From assembly GCF_000969645.2 (NCBI RefSeq), contig NZ_CP014222.1, positions 4,653,740 to 4,717,739 of the forward strand: a DNA stretch of 64,000 nucleotides. Reading direction: 5' to 3'. This DNA comes from Janthinobacterium sp. B9-8. Its GTDB lineage: Bacteria > Pseudomonadota > Gammaproteobacteria > Burkholderiales > Chitinibacteraceae. Shown here piece by piece: positions 6,787 to 14,404 of this stretch (the first letter of the stretch is position 1; each line of letters opens with the position of its first letter). Under the pieces are notes generated by a model, which saw only the letters and a program-made list of their open reading frames with translations, did not search any database and was not told where the DNA came from. Position numbers and translations under genes: made by a program.

Positions 6787-9725
6787 GTAAGCCAGCGTCT
6801 GATCCGGTGGTGCGTTTAAGCGGCCTCAGCCATCTGTATGGCGAAACTAAGGCTGCCGATGATGTCTGCCTGGATGTGCCAGCGGGCTGCATGGTTGGCT
6901 TGATAGGCCCAGATGGTGTGGGCAAATCAACATGGCTGGGGTTGATTGCAGGCGCACGCAAAATTCAGCAGGGCGGTGTAGAAGTATTGGGTGGCGATAT
7001 GCGCAGCGCCAGCCACAGGCGCAATGTGTGCAGCCGCATTGCCTATATGCCGCAGGGCTTAGGCAAAAATCTTTACCCCACTTTATCGGTCTTTGAAAAT
7101 ATTGATTTCTTTGGCCACCTGTTTGGGCAATCCCGTAGTGAGCGCAAGCAGCGAATTGAAAAATTACTGGCCAGCACCGGCTTAACAGATTTTTCTGATC
7201 GCCCTGCACAAAAACTATCGGGCGGGATGAAACAAAAGCTGGGCCTTTGCTGCGCATTAATTCATGACCCCGATTTATTGATTCTGGATGAGCCCACTAC
7301 CGGTGTCGATCCTTTATCCCGCCGCCAATTTTGGGAGCTAATTACCGAAATCCGTGAGCGTCGCCCCAGTATGAGTGTGATGGTGGCAACGGCGTATATG
7401 GAGGAAGCAGAGCAATACGACTGGCTGGTGGCGGTGGATGACGGCAAGGTTTTGGGCACGGGCAGCCCTGCCGAGCTGAAAGAGAAAACGAAGAAATCCA
7501 CGCTGGAAGAAGCCTTTCTGGCCATGCTGCCAGAAGAAAAACGCCAGGGGCATGAGGCATTAAAAATCCCCCCTCGCCCTGCAGGCATGGACGAGGTTGT
7601 GATCGATGCCAAAGGCTTGCAAATGCGCTTTGGTGATTTTATTGCCGTGGATGATGTCACTCTGCAAGTGGAGAAAGGCGAGATTTTTGGTTTTTTGGGC
7701 TCGAATGGCTGTGGCAAATCAACCACGATGAAAATGCTCACCGGCCTGCTGCCACCGACCAAAGGCACGGCCAGCTTATTAGGCCAGCCCATAGACGCGA
7801 GCAATATCGAAACCCGCCGCCGCGTGGGCTATATGTCGCAGGCTTTCTCGCTGTATAGCGAGCTGACGGTTGAAAAAAACTTAGATTTACACGCCAAATT
7901 ATTTCATCTGCCTGAGGACGAAGTGGCCGACCGGCTGGCAGAGCTCACCGAGCATTTTGGTTTGAAATCGGTACTCAAGCAGTTTCCGGAAGACTTGCCG
8001 CTGGGCATACGTCAGCGCCTGCAGCTGGCCGTTGCGGTATTACACAAACCTGATGTCTTGATTTTGGATGAGCCCACTTCGGGTGTAGACCCCGTGGCGC
8101 GCGATCAGTTTTGGGCTTTGATGATCGATCTGGCGCGTAAAGATGGCGTGACGATTTTTATCTCTACCCACTTTATGAATGAGGCACAGCGCTGCGATCG
8201 AATCTCGATGATGCACGCAGGCAAGGTGCTCGATAGCGGCAGCCCCGCAGAGTTGGTGGAAAAGCGTAAAGCAGAAAATCTGGAAGAAGCCTTTATTGGC
8301 TATCTGGAAGAAGCAACTGAGGCAGATAAAAAAGATAAATCGACAACCGCCACTGAAGCAAAACCTGCGGCAGAGGATAAACCTGCGGCAGAGGATAAAC
8401 CTGCGACAGCAGATAAACCTGCGACAGAGGATAAACCTGCGACAGAGGATAAACCTGCGACAGCGGATAAACCTGCGACAGAGGATAAACTTGCCACTGA
8501 GGGTAAACCTGGCACAGGGGATAAACCCGCAACAGCGGATAAACCTGCAAGCGCTGATGAATCTGCTCCTGCCAAAGATTCCAGCCGTGAGACGCCACCT
8601 CGTTTTAGCCTAGGTCGCCTGCTTTGCTATAGCGCGCGTGAATCGCTTGAGCTGCGGCGCGATCCCATCCGCCTGACCATGGCCCTGATTGGCTCTTTGC
8701 TGCTGATGCTGGTGATGGGTTACGGAATTAGCATGGATGTGGAAAATCTAAATTTTGCGGTGCTAGATCAAGATCACAGCGAAGCCAGCCAGGATTATGC
8801 CTTGCGGATTGCAGGCTCACGCTATTTTATTGAGCGGCCTGCTTTGCAAAATCTTGAAGAAATCAGCGAAAGGATACGATCGGGCGAGCTGGCATTGGCG
8901 ATTAATATTCCCCCCAATTTTGGCCGTGATTTAGCCAATGGTGCGAAGCCGGAAGTGGGCGTGTGGATCGATGGCGCAATGCCCATGCGGGCCGAAACGG
9001 TAAAAGGCTATGTGCAAGCGATGCATTTAAACACGCTAAGTGATTGGGCGCTGAGCGTCACAGGGCAAGCACCTAAAGCCCTGGCTGATATTCAGGTGCG
9101 TTTTCTTTACAACCCAGAGCTACGCAGCTTGGTGGCGATGGTGCCTAAGGTGATTCCGCTGATGCTGGTGTTTATTCCGGCGATGCTAATGGCGCTGGGC
9201 GTGGTCAGGGAAAAAGAATTAGGCTCAATTATGAATGTTTATACCACCCCGGTGACCAAGCTGGAATTCCTATTAGGCAAGCAATTGCCCTATATCTTTT
9301 TATCGCTGATTAGTTTTATTTTCATGTTTCTATTAGCGATTACGCTATTTAAAGTGCCATTTACAGGCAGCTTTATAACCCTGCTGGTAGCTACTTTTTT
9401 ATATGTAACTGCCGCAACAGGTTTGGGCTTATTGGCGTCAACCATGACGAATAGTCAGGTTGCAGCGATTGCGGTGGCAACGATAGGCACGATGATTCCG
9501 GCGATTCAATACTCCGGCATGATCGATCCTATTTCTTCATTACAAGGCTTGGGCGCATGGGTCGGGAAGATTTATCCAACTTCATATTATTTAACGATCA
9601 GCAGCGGCACTTTTTCCAAGGGGCTTGGATTTACTGAATTAAGCAGTGCATTCTTTTCATTAATGCTCATTATTCCAGCGCTCACGTTGGCTTCTGTATT
9701 GCTATTGAAAAAGCAGGGGAAATAG
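6783..9725 (+). CDS. rbbA: RbbA-like double ATPase / ABC-2 permease fusion
   Basis: 980-residue fusion of two ABC ATPase domains and an ABC-2 permease domain, as in E. coli RbbA (about 911 residues). NBD1 has Walker A GPDGVGKST (residues 42-50), signature LSGGMKQKL and LLILDEPTTGVDP. NBD2 has GSNGCGKST, a degenerate signature (LPLGIRQRL in place of LSGG) and VLILDEPTSGVDP. A low-complexity linker of eleven six-residue units (about residues 527-592) leads to a membrane domain with one early segment and about five C-terminal ones. The extra length over RbbA is roughly the linker. The protein should sit in the inner membrane and drive export with its neighbours. The ribosome role described for RbbA cannot be judged from sequence. 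Confidence 0.88.
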   Translation: MSKPASDPVVRLSGLSHLYGETKAADDVCLDVPAGCMVGLIGPDGVGKSTWLGLIAGARKIQQGGVEVLGGDMRSASHRRNVCSRIAYMPQGLGKNLYPTLSVFENIDFFGHLFGQSRSERKQRIEKLLASTGLTDFSDRPAQKLSGGMKQKLGLCCALIHDPDLLILDEPTTGVDPLSRRQFWELITEIRERRPSMSVMVATAYMEEAEQYDWLVAVDDGKVLGTGSPAELKEKTKKSTLEEAFLAMLPEEKRQGHEALKIPPRPAGMDEVVIDAKGLQMRFGDFIAVDDVTLQVEKGEIFGFLGSNGCGKSTTMKMLTGLLPPTKGTASLLGQPIDASNIETRRRVGYMSQAFSLYSELTVEKNLDLHAKLFHLPEDEVADRLAELTEHFGLKSVLKQFPEDLPLGIRQRLQLAVAVLHKPDVLILDEPTSGVDPVARDQFWALMIDLARKDGVTIFISTHFMNEAQRCDRISMMHAGKVLDSGSPAELVEKRKAENLEEAFIGYLEEATEADKKDKSTTATEAKPAAEDKPAAEDKPATADKPATEDKPATEDKPATADKPATEDKLATEGKPGTGDKPATADKPASADESAPAKDSSRETPPRFSLGRLLCYSARESLELRRDPIRLTMALIGSLLLMLVMGYGISMDVENLNFAVLDQDHSEASQDYALRIAGSRYFIERPALQNLEEISERIRSGELALAINIPPNFGRDLANGAKPEVGVWIDGAMPMRAETVKGYVQAMHLNTLSDWALSVTGQAPKALADIQVRFLYNPELRSLVAMVPKVIPLMLVFIPAMLMALGVVREKELGSIMNVYTTPVTKLEFLLGKQLPYIFLSLISFIFMFLLAITLFKVPFTGSFITLLVATFLYVTAATGLGLLASTMTNSQVAAIAVATIGTMIPAIQYSGMIDPISSLQGLGAWVGKIYPTSYYLTISSGTFSKGLGFTELSSAFFSLMLIIPALTLASVLLLKKQGK
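8361..8558 (+). repeat. Eleven tandem 18-bp coding repeats in rbbA
   Basis: Eleven in-frame 18-base units (198 bases exactly) encode variants of KPATED, such as KPAAED, KPATAD and KPGTGD. The first copies are nearly identical and the later ones have drifted. Because the unit is a multiple of three, gain or loss of copies would lengthen or shorten the linker without breaking the frame. The Lys-Pro/Asp-Glu composition suggests a flexible charged spacer between NBD2 and the permease domain. Confidence 0.95.
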
Positions 9726-9733
9726 GTGAAGGA

Positions 9734-10870
9734 ATGAATAAATTAAATACACATCTGAGTAATATTTTTCACCTGGGGCTAAAAGAGTTTCGCAGCTTGT
9801 TTCATGATATTGCCATGTTGGTGATGATTGCCTTTATGTTTACGGCCTCGATTTATTTAGATGCCCGTGCCAAGCCCGATTCGCTTAATCATGCTGCAAT
9901 TGCCGTGGTGGATGAAGATCAATCGCAATTATCGCGGCGTTTAATAGATGCTATGCAGCCGCCTTATTTCAGGCCTCCTATTTTGCTTTCTTTGGATGAA
10001 GTCGATCAGGGGCTGGATTCGGGCAGAGATACCTTTGTTTTAAATATTCCCCCTAATTTTCAACGTGATGTGATGGCGGGGCGAATTCCTGCGCTGCAAT
10101 TAAATGTAGATGCCACCCGGCAAAGTCAGGCGCTGATAGGCTCGGCCTATATTCAGAAAATTCTAAATGATGAGGCTAAAAACTTTGCATTAAGAGATAA
10201 GCCAGGTGCATCCATTCTGCCTGCCGAGCAGGTGATTCATGTCTTGTCTAATCCCAATTTGCATTCGGCGTGGTTTGGCAGCATCACCGCGATTATTAAT
10301 AATGTCACCCTGTTATCTATTATTTTAAGCGGGGCCGCGCTGATTCGTGAGCGCGAGCATGGCACTATCGAGCATTTATTGGTGATGCCTATTACCCCGC
10401 TTGAAATCATGCTTTCTAAAGTGTGGTCGATGGCGGCGGTGGTGCTGATTGCCTCTATTTTTGCCTTGCAGATTATGGTGAAAGGCGTGCTGGATGTAAC
10501 GGTCAATGGCTCGGGTCTATTATTTGCGCTGGGCACGCTGCTTTATTTATTTGCCACTTCGTCTATCGGCATTTTTATGGGCACACTGGCGCGCACCATG
10601 CCGCAATTTGGTTTACTGGCGATTTTAGTGCTGCTGCCGCTGCAAATGTTATCCGGTGCAGTCACCCCGCGTGAAAGCATGCCAGAAATGGTGCAATGGA
10701 TTATGTCGTTTACGCCTACCGTGCACTTTGTGTCTTTATCGCAGGCTATTTTATTTAGGGCTGCGAATCTCAATGTGGTCTGGCCGCAGATGTTGGCGAT
10801 TGTGGCGATTGCTGCCGTTTTCTTTATGCTGGCCCATCATCGCCTGCGTCAATCGATAGGCTCGATGTAG
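9734..10870 (+). CDS. yhhJ: ABC-2 type permease (YhhJ-like)
   Basis: 378-residue inner-membrane permease of the ABC-2 type. One membrane segment lies near residues 28-46. A periplasmic domain follows (AIAVVDEDQSQLSRRLIDAM), then five hydrophobic helices in the C-terminal half. The cytoplasmic coupling motif IREREHGTIEHLLVMP lies near residue 205 and LSGAVTPRESMP near 310. It starts 8 bases after rbbA with a good ribosome site (GAAGGA). It probably pairs with the membrane domain of the RbbA-like protein to form the transport channel. Confidence 0.88.
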   Translation: MNKLNTHLSNIFHLGLKEFRSLFHDIAMLVMIAFMFTASIYLDARAKPDSLNHAAIAVVDEDQSQLSRRLIDAMQPPYFRPPILLSLDEVDQGLDSGRDTFVLNIPPNFQRDVMAGRIPALQLNVDATRQSQALIGSAYIQKILNDEAKNFALRDKPGASILPAEQVIHVLSNPNLHSAWFGSITAIINNVTLLSIILSGAALIREREHGTIEHLLVMPITPLEIMLSKVWSMAAVVLIASIFALQIMVKGVLDVTVNGSGLLFALGTLLYLFATSSIGIFMGTLARTMPQFGLLAILVLLPLQMLSGAVTPRESMPEMVQWIMSFTPTVHFVSLSQAILFRAANLNVVWPQMLAIVAIAAVFFMLAHHRLRQSIGSM

Positions 10871-10876
10871 TTGGGT

Positions 10877-10900
10877 GCAGCCCGCTCTGAAGCGGGCTGC
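10877..10900. terminator. Hairpin between convergent yhhJ and doxX
   Basis: Perfect 10-bp stem with the loop CTGA (GCAGCCCGCT and its complement) in the short gap between two convergent genes. No T tract follows on either strand, so it is a weak or Rho-assisted terminator at best. Confidence 0.5.
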
Positions 10901-10908
10901 GTTAACAC

Positions 10909-11397
10909 TTACAATTGGCCGGAGTTTGATGGTTTAATTTGGCACGCTTGGCAGCGCCGGTTTAGCCATTCATCTACCGACCATTTTCCCGCACCATAAA
11001 TGGCTACCACAGCTAATAAAGCGCCCCATAAGTAATGATCTTTTACGGCAATAGGCGGCAGAGCAGGGTAAGAAATCACGGCTACGGCATTTAGAATAAA
11101 TAAACCTACTGCGGCAAACCGGCCTAGTGTGCCGCTGATTAGTAATACAGGCAGAATAAGTTCGCCCCCAGTGGCCATCATTGCAGCTATTTCCGGAGGA
11201 ATAAGCGGAACTTGGTATTCAAAATTAAACAAAAATAAAGTGCTATCCCAATTTCGTATTTTAGTCAGGCCAGATAAAAAGAACACCTGCGCCAGATAAA
11301 TGCGTAATCCAAGATTAAATATTGGGCTTAAATGTTGCATGCATAATGATTCGGCACAGCGATAGCCGCCGTAGAGTTGGCATAGTCGTTTTTTCAT
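10909..11397 (-). CDS. DoxX family membrane protein of bufferin operon
   Basis: 162-residue DoxX-family inner-membrane protein with about four hydrophobic helices; family marks are RIYLAQVFFLSGLTKI and GGELILPVLLISG. In bufferin/gig operons a DoxX-type protein commonly closes the cluster and may handle redox or membrane coupling. The position after the DUF2063 gene on the same strand (66-base gap) fits that. The start is supported by AGG eight bases upstream; a second Met at residue 20 is an alternative. The function is inferred from context. Confidence 0.85.
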   Translation of the reverse strand: MKKRLCQLYGGYRCAESLCMQHLSPIFNLGLRIYLAQVFFLSGLTKIRNWDSTLFLFNFEYQVPLIPPEIAAMMATGGELILPVLLISGTLGRFAAVGLFILNAVAVISYPALPPIAVKDHYLWGALLAVVAIYGAGKWSVDEWLNRRCQACQIKPSNSGQL

Positions 11398-11463
11398 TGC
11401 GATTACCTATTAAATAGCTAGGAATAAAGGGGTATGTAGCATTTTTATGCTGAGGGTGGATGA

Positions 11464-12186
11464 TTAATTAATATTGCAAACCAAGCCACGGTTAAACAAT
11501 TGAATCAGAATAGGACCGGCATCGTATTCATCATCTGCTGTTGCATGCATGGCACTTTCTATATTTTGGTTTTTTAACAGGCATTCTAAAAATAGCGCAT
11601 CGCTGGCAGAGATTAATTGCCATTGATCACGCCATACCCATACGTGTTCGCCACCTGCATTTAAATTTGCATCTTTTTCACCGTGGTGCATCATTAATAT
11701 TTGGTAAATAGGCCACGCTGCAGATTTAACAATAGCGACTGCAGGATGCAGCATAAGGCTTAATTGGCCAAATTGATCCGGTGTATATAAAGCAAGCGTT
11801 TCAATTGCGATAAAATTGCAATCCTCACTGTAATGCGCCAGATGAATTGCCCAATCCAGCTTTGCTACATCGCTTAAATAGGGCAAATCGCGTACATGTG
11901 GAAAAACGCTTAAGAACTCGGGGAAGCTTTCTCCATCCAGATGTAAATTACCTGAATGCGATTCGCTGTTTTCAACAAATACCCTAGCCATGGCGCTAAA
12001 GAATTCTGTTCCGACTAATTCCACTACCGTAGGGTATGTATTGGCAAGATTATTGCTGCGGTTGGCCCATGTATTATTGCGATATACATCTAAAAAAGGT
12101 TGGCTGCGGCTTAATACAGATTGTGGTTGATAGTCTGTATTTTTATAAATCTGGCTAAAGTCTTTTAAAGCAGCAAGGTAATTCAT
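11464..12186 (-). CDS. bufC1: DUF2063 partner of MNIO enzyme (BufC-like)
   Basis: 240-residue protein of the DUF2063 family (MbnC-like fold). In bufferin and methanobactin-type systems this protein partners the MNIO enzyme and presents the precursor peptide. Characteristic segments are VYRNNTWANRSNNLANTYP near residues 34-52 (a typical DUF2063 N-terminal helix) and the LPYLSDVAKLDWA region near residue 100. It overlaps the MNIO gene by four bases (ATGA), as expected for subunits made in equal amounts. The corresponding Cupriavidus gene is called gigB. Family assignment is strong; the biochemical role is taken from the family. Confidence 0.85.
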   Translation of the reverse strand: MNYLAALKDFSQIYKNTDYQPQSVLSRSQPFLDVYRNNTWANRSNNLANTYPTVVELVGTEFFSAMARVFVENSESHSGNLHLDGESFPEFLSVFPHVRDLPYLSDVAKLDWAIHLAHYSEDCNFIAIETLALYTPDQFGQLSLMLHPAVAIVKSAAWPIYQILMMHHGEKDANLNAGGEHVWVWRDQWQLISASDALFLECLLKNQNIESAMHATADDEYDAGPILIQLFNRGLVCNIN

Positions 12187-13019
12187 GCTATTGCCCCCAC
12201 ACTTTGTGGATGGTTAGCAATCTGTGCTTTTAGCTTGCCGTATTCATCCAGCAGGCAAGAGAGCGGCGGCAGATTAGTATCCCGCTCCAGCAGGACAGGT
12301 TTGGGGCCAGTGAACTTGAGGGCATCTTCCAGCAGTTTCCAAACGGCACTGCAAACGGGCGCACCGTGGGTATCAATCACTAAGCCATCGCAATACTCAA
12401 AGCCAGCTACATGGATTTCTGCAACTCGGTGTAATGGCAGCCTTGCCAGCTCGGCCCTTGCATCGATGCCATGATTAAGCTGATTTACGTGCATATTGTT
12501 TACATCAAGCAAGAGGCCGCAGCCGGTACGGGCGACTAACTCTGCGAGCAGCTCGGCTTCACTGAGCATTTCATCGCTAAAGGCGATATAGCTGGAAACG
12601 TTTTCTAACAAGATGATGCGTTTTAAGCGGCTTTGCACCTGATCTATATGGGCGCAAAGGGTGTCAATTGCTCCGGCATAGCGGGGCACAGGCAAGAGAT
12701 CATTAAACCAGACATCGCCAAAGCGATTCCATGCCAGATGCTCTGAAATGGCCGCGGGCTGAATACGCTCGGCTAACTCTGCCAACTGTGTTAAATGCCG
12801 CGCTTCGGGCGGCTCGGCATTGCCAAGGCCTAATCCCACACCGTGCAGGCTGATGGGATAATCACGGCGGATTTTTTCTAAGGTGGCAGGGGCAGCCCCG
12901 CCGCCAAAGTAGTTTTCACTATGTACTTCCCACCAAGCCACGTTTGGGCGTGTGGCAAGCACTTCGGCCAAGTGTGGAGACCGAAGTCCTAGGCCTGCTT
13001 GAATGGGAAGTGTAGTCAT
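12183..13019 (-). CDS. bufB1: DUF692 multinuclear non-haem iron oxidase (BufB/MbnB-like)
   Basis: 278-residue TIM-barrel enzyme of the DUF692/MNIO family, which modifies cysteines of ribosomal peptides using a multi-iron centre. Likely metal ligands are visible: VHSENYFGGG (His/Glu near residue 33), ISEHLAWN (Glu/His near 92), LLDVNNMHVN (Asp/Asn/His near 172), EIHVAGFEYCDG and IDTHGAP (near 205-220), and a late LLERD. In bufferin systems it converts precursor cysteines to thiooxazole groups that bind copper. It starts 12 bases after the precursor gene and overlaps the DUF2063 gene. Confidence 0.92.
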   Translation of the reverse strand: MTTLPIQAGLGLRSPHLAEVLATRPNVAWWEVHSENYFGGGAAPATLEKIRRDYPISLHGVGLGLGNAEPPEARHLTQLAELAERIQPAAISEHLAWNRFGDVWFNDLLPVPRYAGAIDTLCAHIDQVQSRLKRIILLENVSSYIAFSDEMLSEAELLAELVARTGCGLLLDVNNMHVNQLNHGIDARAELARLPLHRVAEIHVAGFEYCDGLVIDTHGAPVCSAVWKLLEDALKFTGPKPVLLERDTNLPPLSCLLDEYGKLKAQIANHPQSVGAIA

Positions 13020-13031
13020 TATGCTGATTCC

Positions 13032-13298
13032 TTATGCCTTAGGCGCCATCAGTGAGCCTTGCATTTTTTCACATGTGCCTTTTTTTACTGCTTTCCATTC
13101 GGCTTTATCCATATCTTTAGCGCTTTGGCCCGCGCAAGCATGGCCATTTGCTGCACAGTCGTTTTGGCCTGCTTTAGCTACGCCATAGCATTTTTCCATT
13201 TTCTTCATATCATCAGCACTTGGGGCTGCATTGGCGCTCATTGCTGCGCAGCCAATAACGGCGGCAAGGGCGGAAGATAGCATTAGTGATGTTTTCAT
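13032..13298 (-). CDS. bufA1: DUF2282 bufferin precursor (BufA1-like)
   Basis: 88-residue exported precursor. A Sec signal peptide (MKTSLMLSSALAAVIGCAAM, cut near ANA-AP at residue 24) precedes a mature part of about 63 residues with four cysteines at positions 37, 48, 55 and 76. They lie in EKCYGV, NDCAANGHACAG and KKGTCEK, the DUF2282/BufA1 pattern. In characterised bufferins such cysteines are modified by the MNIO enzyme and the product sequesters copper in the periplasm. AAGGAG lies about eight bases upstream of the ATG, giving a strong ribosome site. It is first in the structural operon, consistent with high expression of the precursor. Confidence 0.9.
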   Translation of the reverse strand: MKTSLMLSSALAAVIGCAAMSANAAPSADDMKKMEKCYGVAKAGQNDCAANGHACAGQSAKDMDKAEWKAVKKGTCEKMQGSLMAPKA

Positions 13299-13336
13299 GG
13301 GTATTGCTCCTTGTTTGGATAGGTTGTCGTGCTTAC

Positions 13337-13349
13337 GGTGATTTTCACC
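13337..13349. promoter_or_regulatory. Small palindrome upstream of bufA1
   Basis: A perfect 13-base palindrome (GGTGATTTTCACC) lies 39 bases before the bufA1 start in the gap after the anti-sigma gene. It could be an operator or part of a promoter. I could not recognise a convincing ECF -35/-10 pair around it. Confidence 0.3.
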
Positions 13350-13436
13350 TGCTTACTGAGTCGGGGCAGTGCTTTAAATCTGACAAAATTTTTTAAAAAT
13401 ATTTTGCGAGTGTTTTAGCACAGGCCAGATGCCTGA

Positions 13437-13613
13437 CTATTCCCAGTGTGAAGGTGCACGGGCCGCTTCCCGCATGAAGTGTAGTTGACGATTAAAATTT
13501 CGGCAGTTCTTGCACAGCATTAGGTGCAACCGTAAGCGATAGCGTTGGCTAAGGCTGAGAGGACCATCTTGTTGGGCTGATAATAGAATAGAAGCTTGGC
13601 GGCAGTTCATCAT
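13437..13613 (-). CDS. Small zinc-binding (ZAS-type) anti-sigma factor
   Basis: 58-residue protein, starting MMNCRQASILLSAQQD, that overlaps the stop of the sigma gene in an ATGA; this fixes the start. It contains a His-x3-Cys-x2-Cys motif (HLMLCKNC, near residues 30-37) and an N-terminal Cys at residue 4, the pattern of zf-HC2/ZAS anti-sigma domains. There is no membrane segment, so it is a soluble sensor-inhibitor. A longer reading from 13688 inside the sigma gene is possible but lacks support. It probably holds the preceding ECF sigma factor inactive until metal or redox stress releases it. Confidence 0.75.
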   Translation of the reverse strand: MMNCRQASILLSAQQDGPLSLSQRYRLRLHLMLCKNCRNFNRQLHFMREAARAPSHWE

Positions 13614-14176
13614 GGTGAGTTTCCAAACCAGTTTTTTTCTAAACAGAGGCGCAAACTCATTCGGGCACGATAGAGCATGGCTGAACAATTAGTCGCGGTG
13701 ATCTCTAATTGCTGACAAATTTGCTCAATCTCTAAGCCTAATTCTTCGCGCATGGCAAAGACCATAGCGGTGCGGCGCGGCATAAGTTGGCTGCACCGGG
13801 CGTAAACCGCCCAAAATTGTTTGTCTTCCAAGCTGGCATCGGGTTTTTCCCAGCGTCTTGGCGCGTCAGAGCCCCAGTGGCCGGTTTTATTAAACAGCAC
13901 ATCAAAATCGCTGCTGTCTTCTTCCCCTTCGATGCTAGATATCAGCAGGGGATCACGGTAGATACGACGCTGGGTATCGATAATTTTGAATTTTAAAATA
14001 CCGGTAAGCCAAGTTTTTAAGGACGATTGTCCGCTGTAGGAATCAGGTTTTTCCAGAGCAGCCAGCAGCGTTTCCTGCACGACATCCTCGGCACTGCTGC
14101 TGTGTTGTAATTGGAAGAGCGCAAAACGATAGAGGTAATCTCTGAGCGGCTCTAGATCTTCGATACGAATGGCCAT
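13610..14176 (-). CDS. ECF-type RNA polymerase sigma factor
   Basis: 188-residue extracytoplasmic-function sigma factor. Region 2 lies near residues 10-75 (LYRFALFQLQ, SAEDVVQETLLAAL, LKTWLTGILKFKIIDTQRR). Region 4 lies near 125-180 (MPRRTAMVFAMREELGLEIE, then TNCSAMLYRARMSLR). The cognate anti-sigma gene overlaps its end and the bufferin operon follows on the same strand. In Cupriavidus metallidurans an ECF sigma factor drives the homologous gig genes, so it probably activates bufA1-doxX. A possible Fur site precedes it. The target promoter was not identified. Confidence 0.9.
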   Translation of the reverse strand: MAIRIEDLEPLRDYLYRFALFQLQHSSSAEDVVQETLLAALEKPDSYSGQSSLKTWLTGILKFKIIDTQRRIYRDPLLISSIEGEEDSSDFDVLFNKTGHWGSDAPRRWEKPDASLEDKQFWAVYARCSQLMPRRTAMVFAMREELGLEIEQICQQLEITATNCSAMLYRARMSLRLCLEKNWFGNSP

Positions 14177-14205
14177 GGAGATTGCTCTGCGAGTTTGTGG
14201 TTTTG

Positions 14206-14254
14206 ATTATATAGTGCTTGCTTCAATTTTGTAGTGATAATGATTCTTATTTGT
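14206..14254 (-). promoter_or_regulatory. Probable promoter with Fur-box-like site for ECF sigma gene
   Basis: On the minus strand a perfect -10 (TATAAT, 14206-14211) lies 30 bases before the sigma gene. The matching -35 (about 14229-14234) is poor. Next to it, 14236-14254 matches the Fur consensus GATAATGATAATCATTATC at about 13 of 19 positions. If real, iron would repress the sigma factor and hence the copper-RiPP operon. Confidence 0.4.
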
Positions 14255-14306
14255 TTTTTTGGCTTTATGCCTCTTGGTTAAGGGTTTGCAAAGGCTGATC
14301 AGTGTA

Positions 14307-14399
14307 TAGGGTGGGCAAAACGTTTTATCTTGCCCACGCGCGTCCGGCTCAAAAAATGATACGGCAATGATGCGCGGGCACAAAGGCGTGCTCACCCTA
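14307..14399. repeat. TAGGGTGGGCA-type palindromic repeat
   Basis: The outer arms TAGGGTGGGCA and TGCTCACCCTA are almost complementary, and an inner perfect 8-bp stem (GTGGGCAA / TTGCCCAC) lies near the left end. It occupies the gap between the sigma gene and rlmJ. A short related piece occurs at 19421-19446. Confidence 0.6.
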
Positions 14400-14404
14400 A
14401 GATA

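Noticed and set aside
8293..8613. Open frames on both strands over the rbbA repeat
   Set aside because: An 18-bp repeat without stops opens several frames; the products are monotonous and only the rbbA frame joins known domains.
13299..13436. ECF-sigma promoter for bufA1
   Set aside because: No -35/-10 pair could be matched with confidence; only a small palindrome is reported at low confidence.
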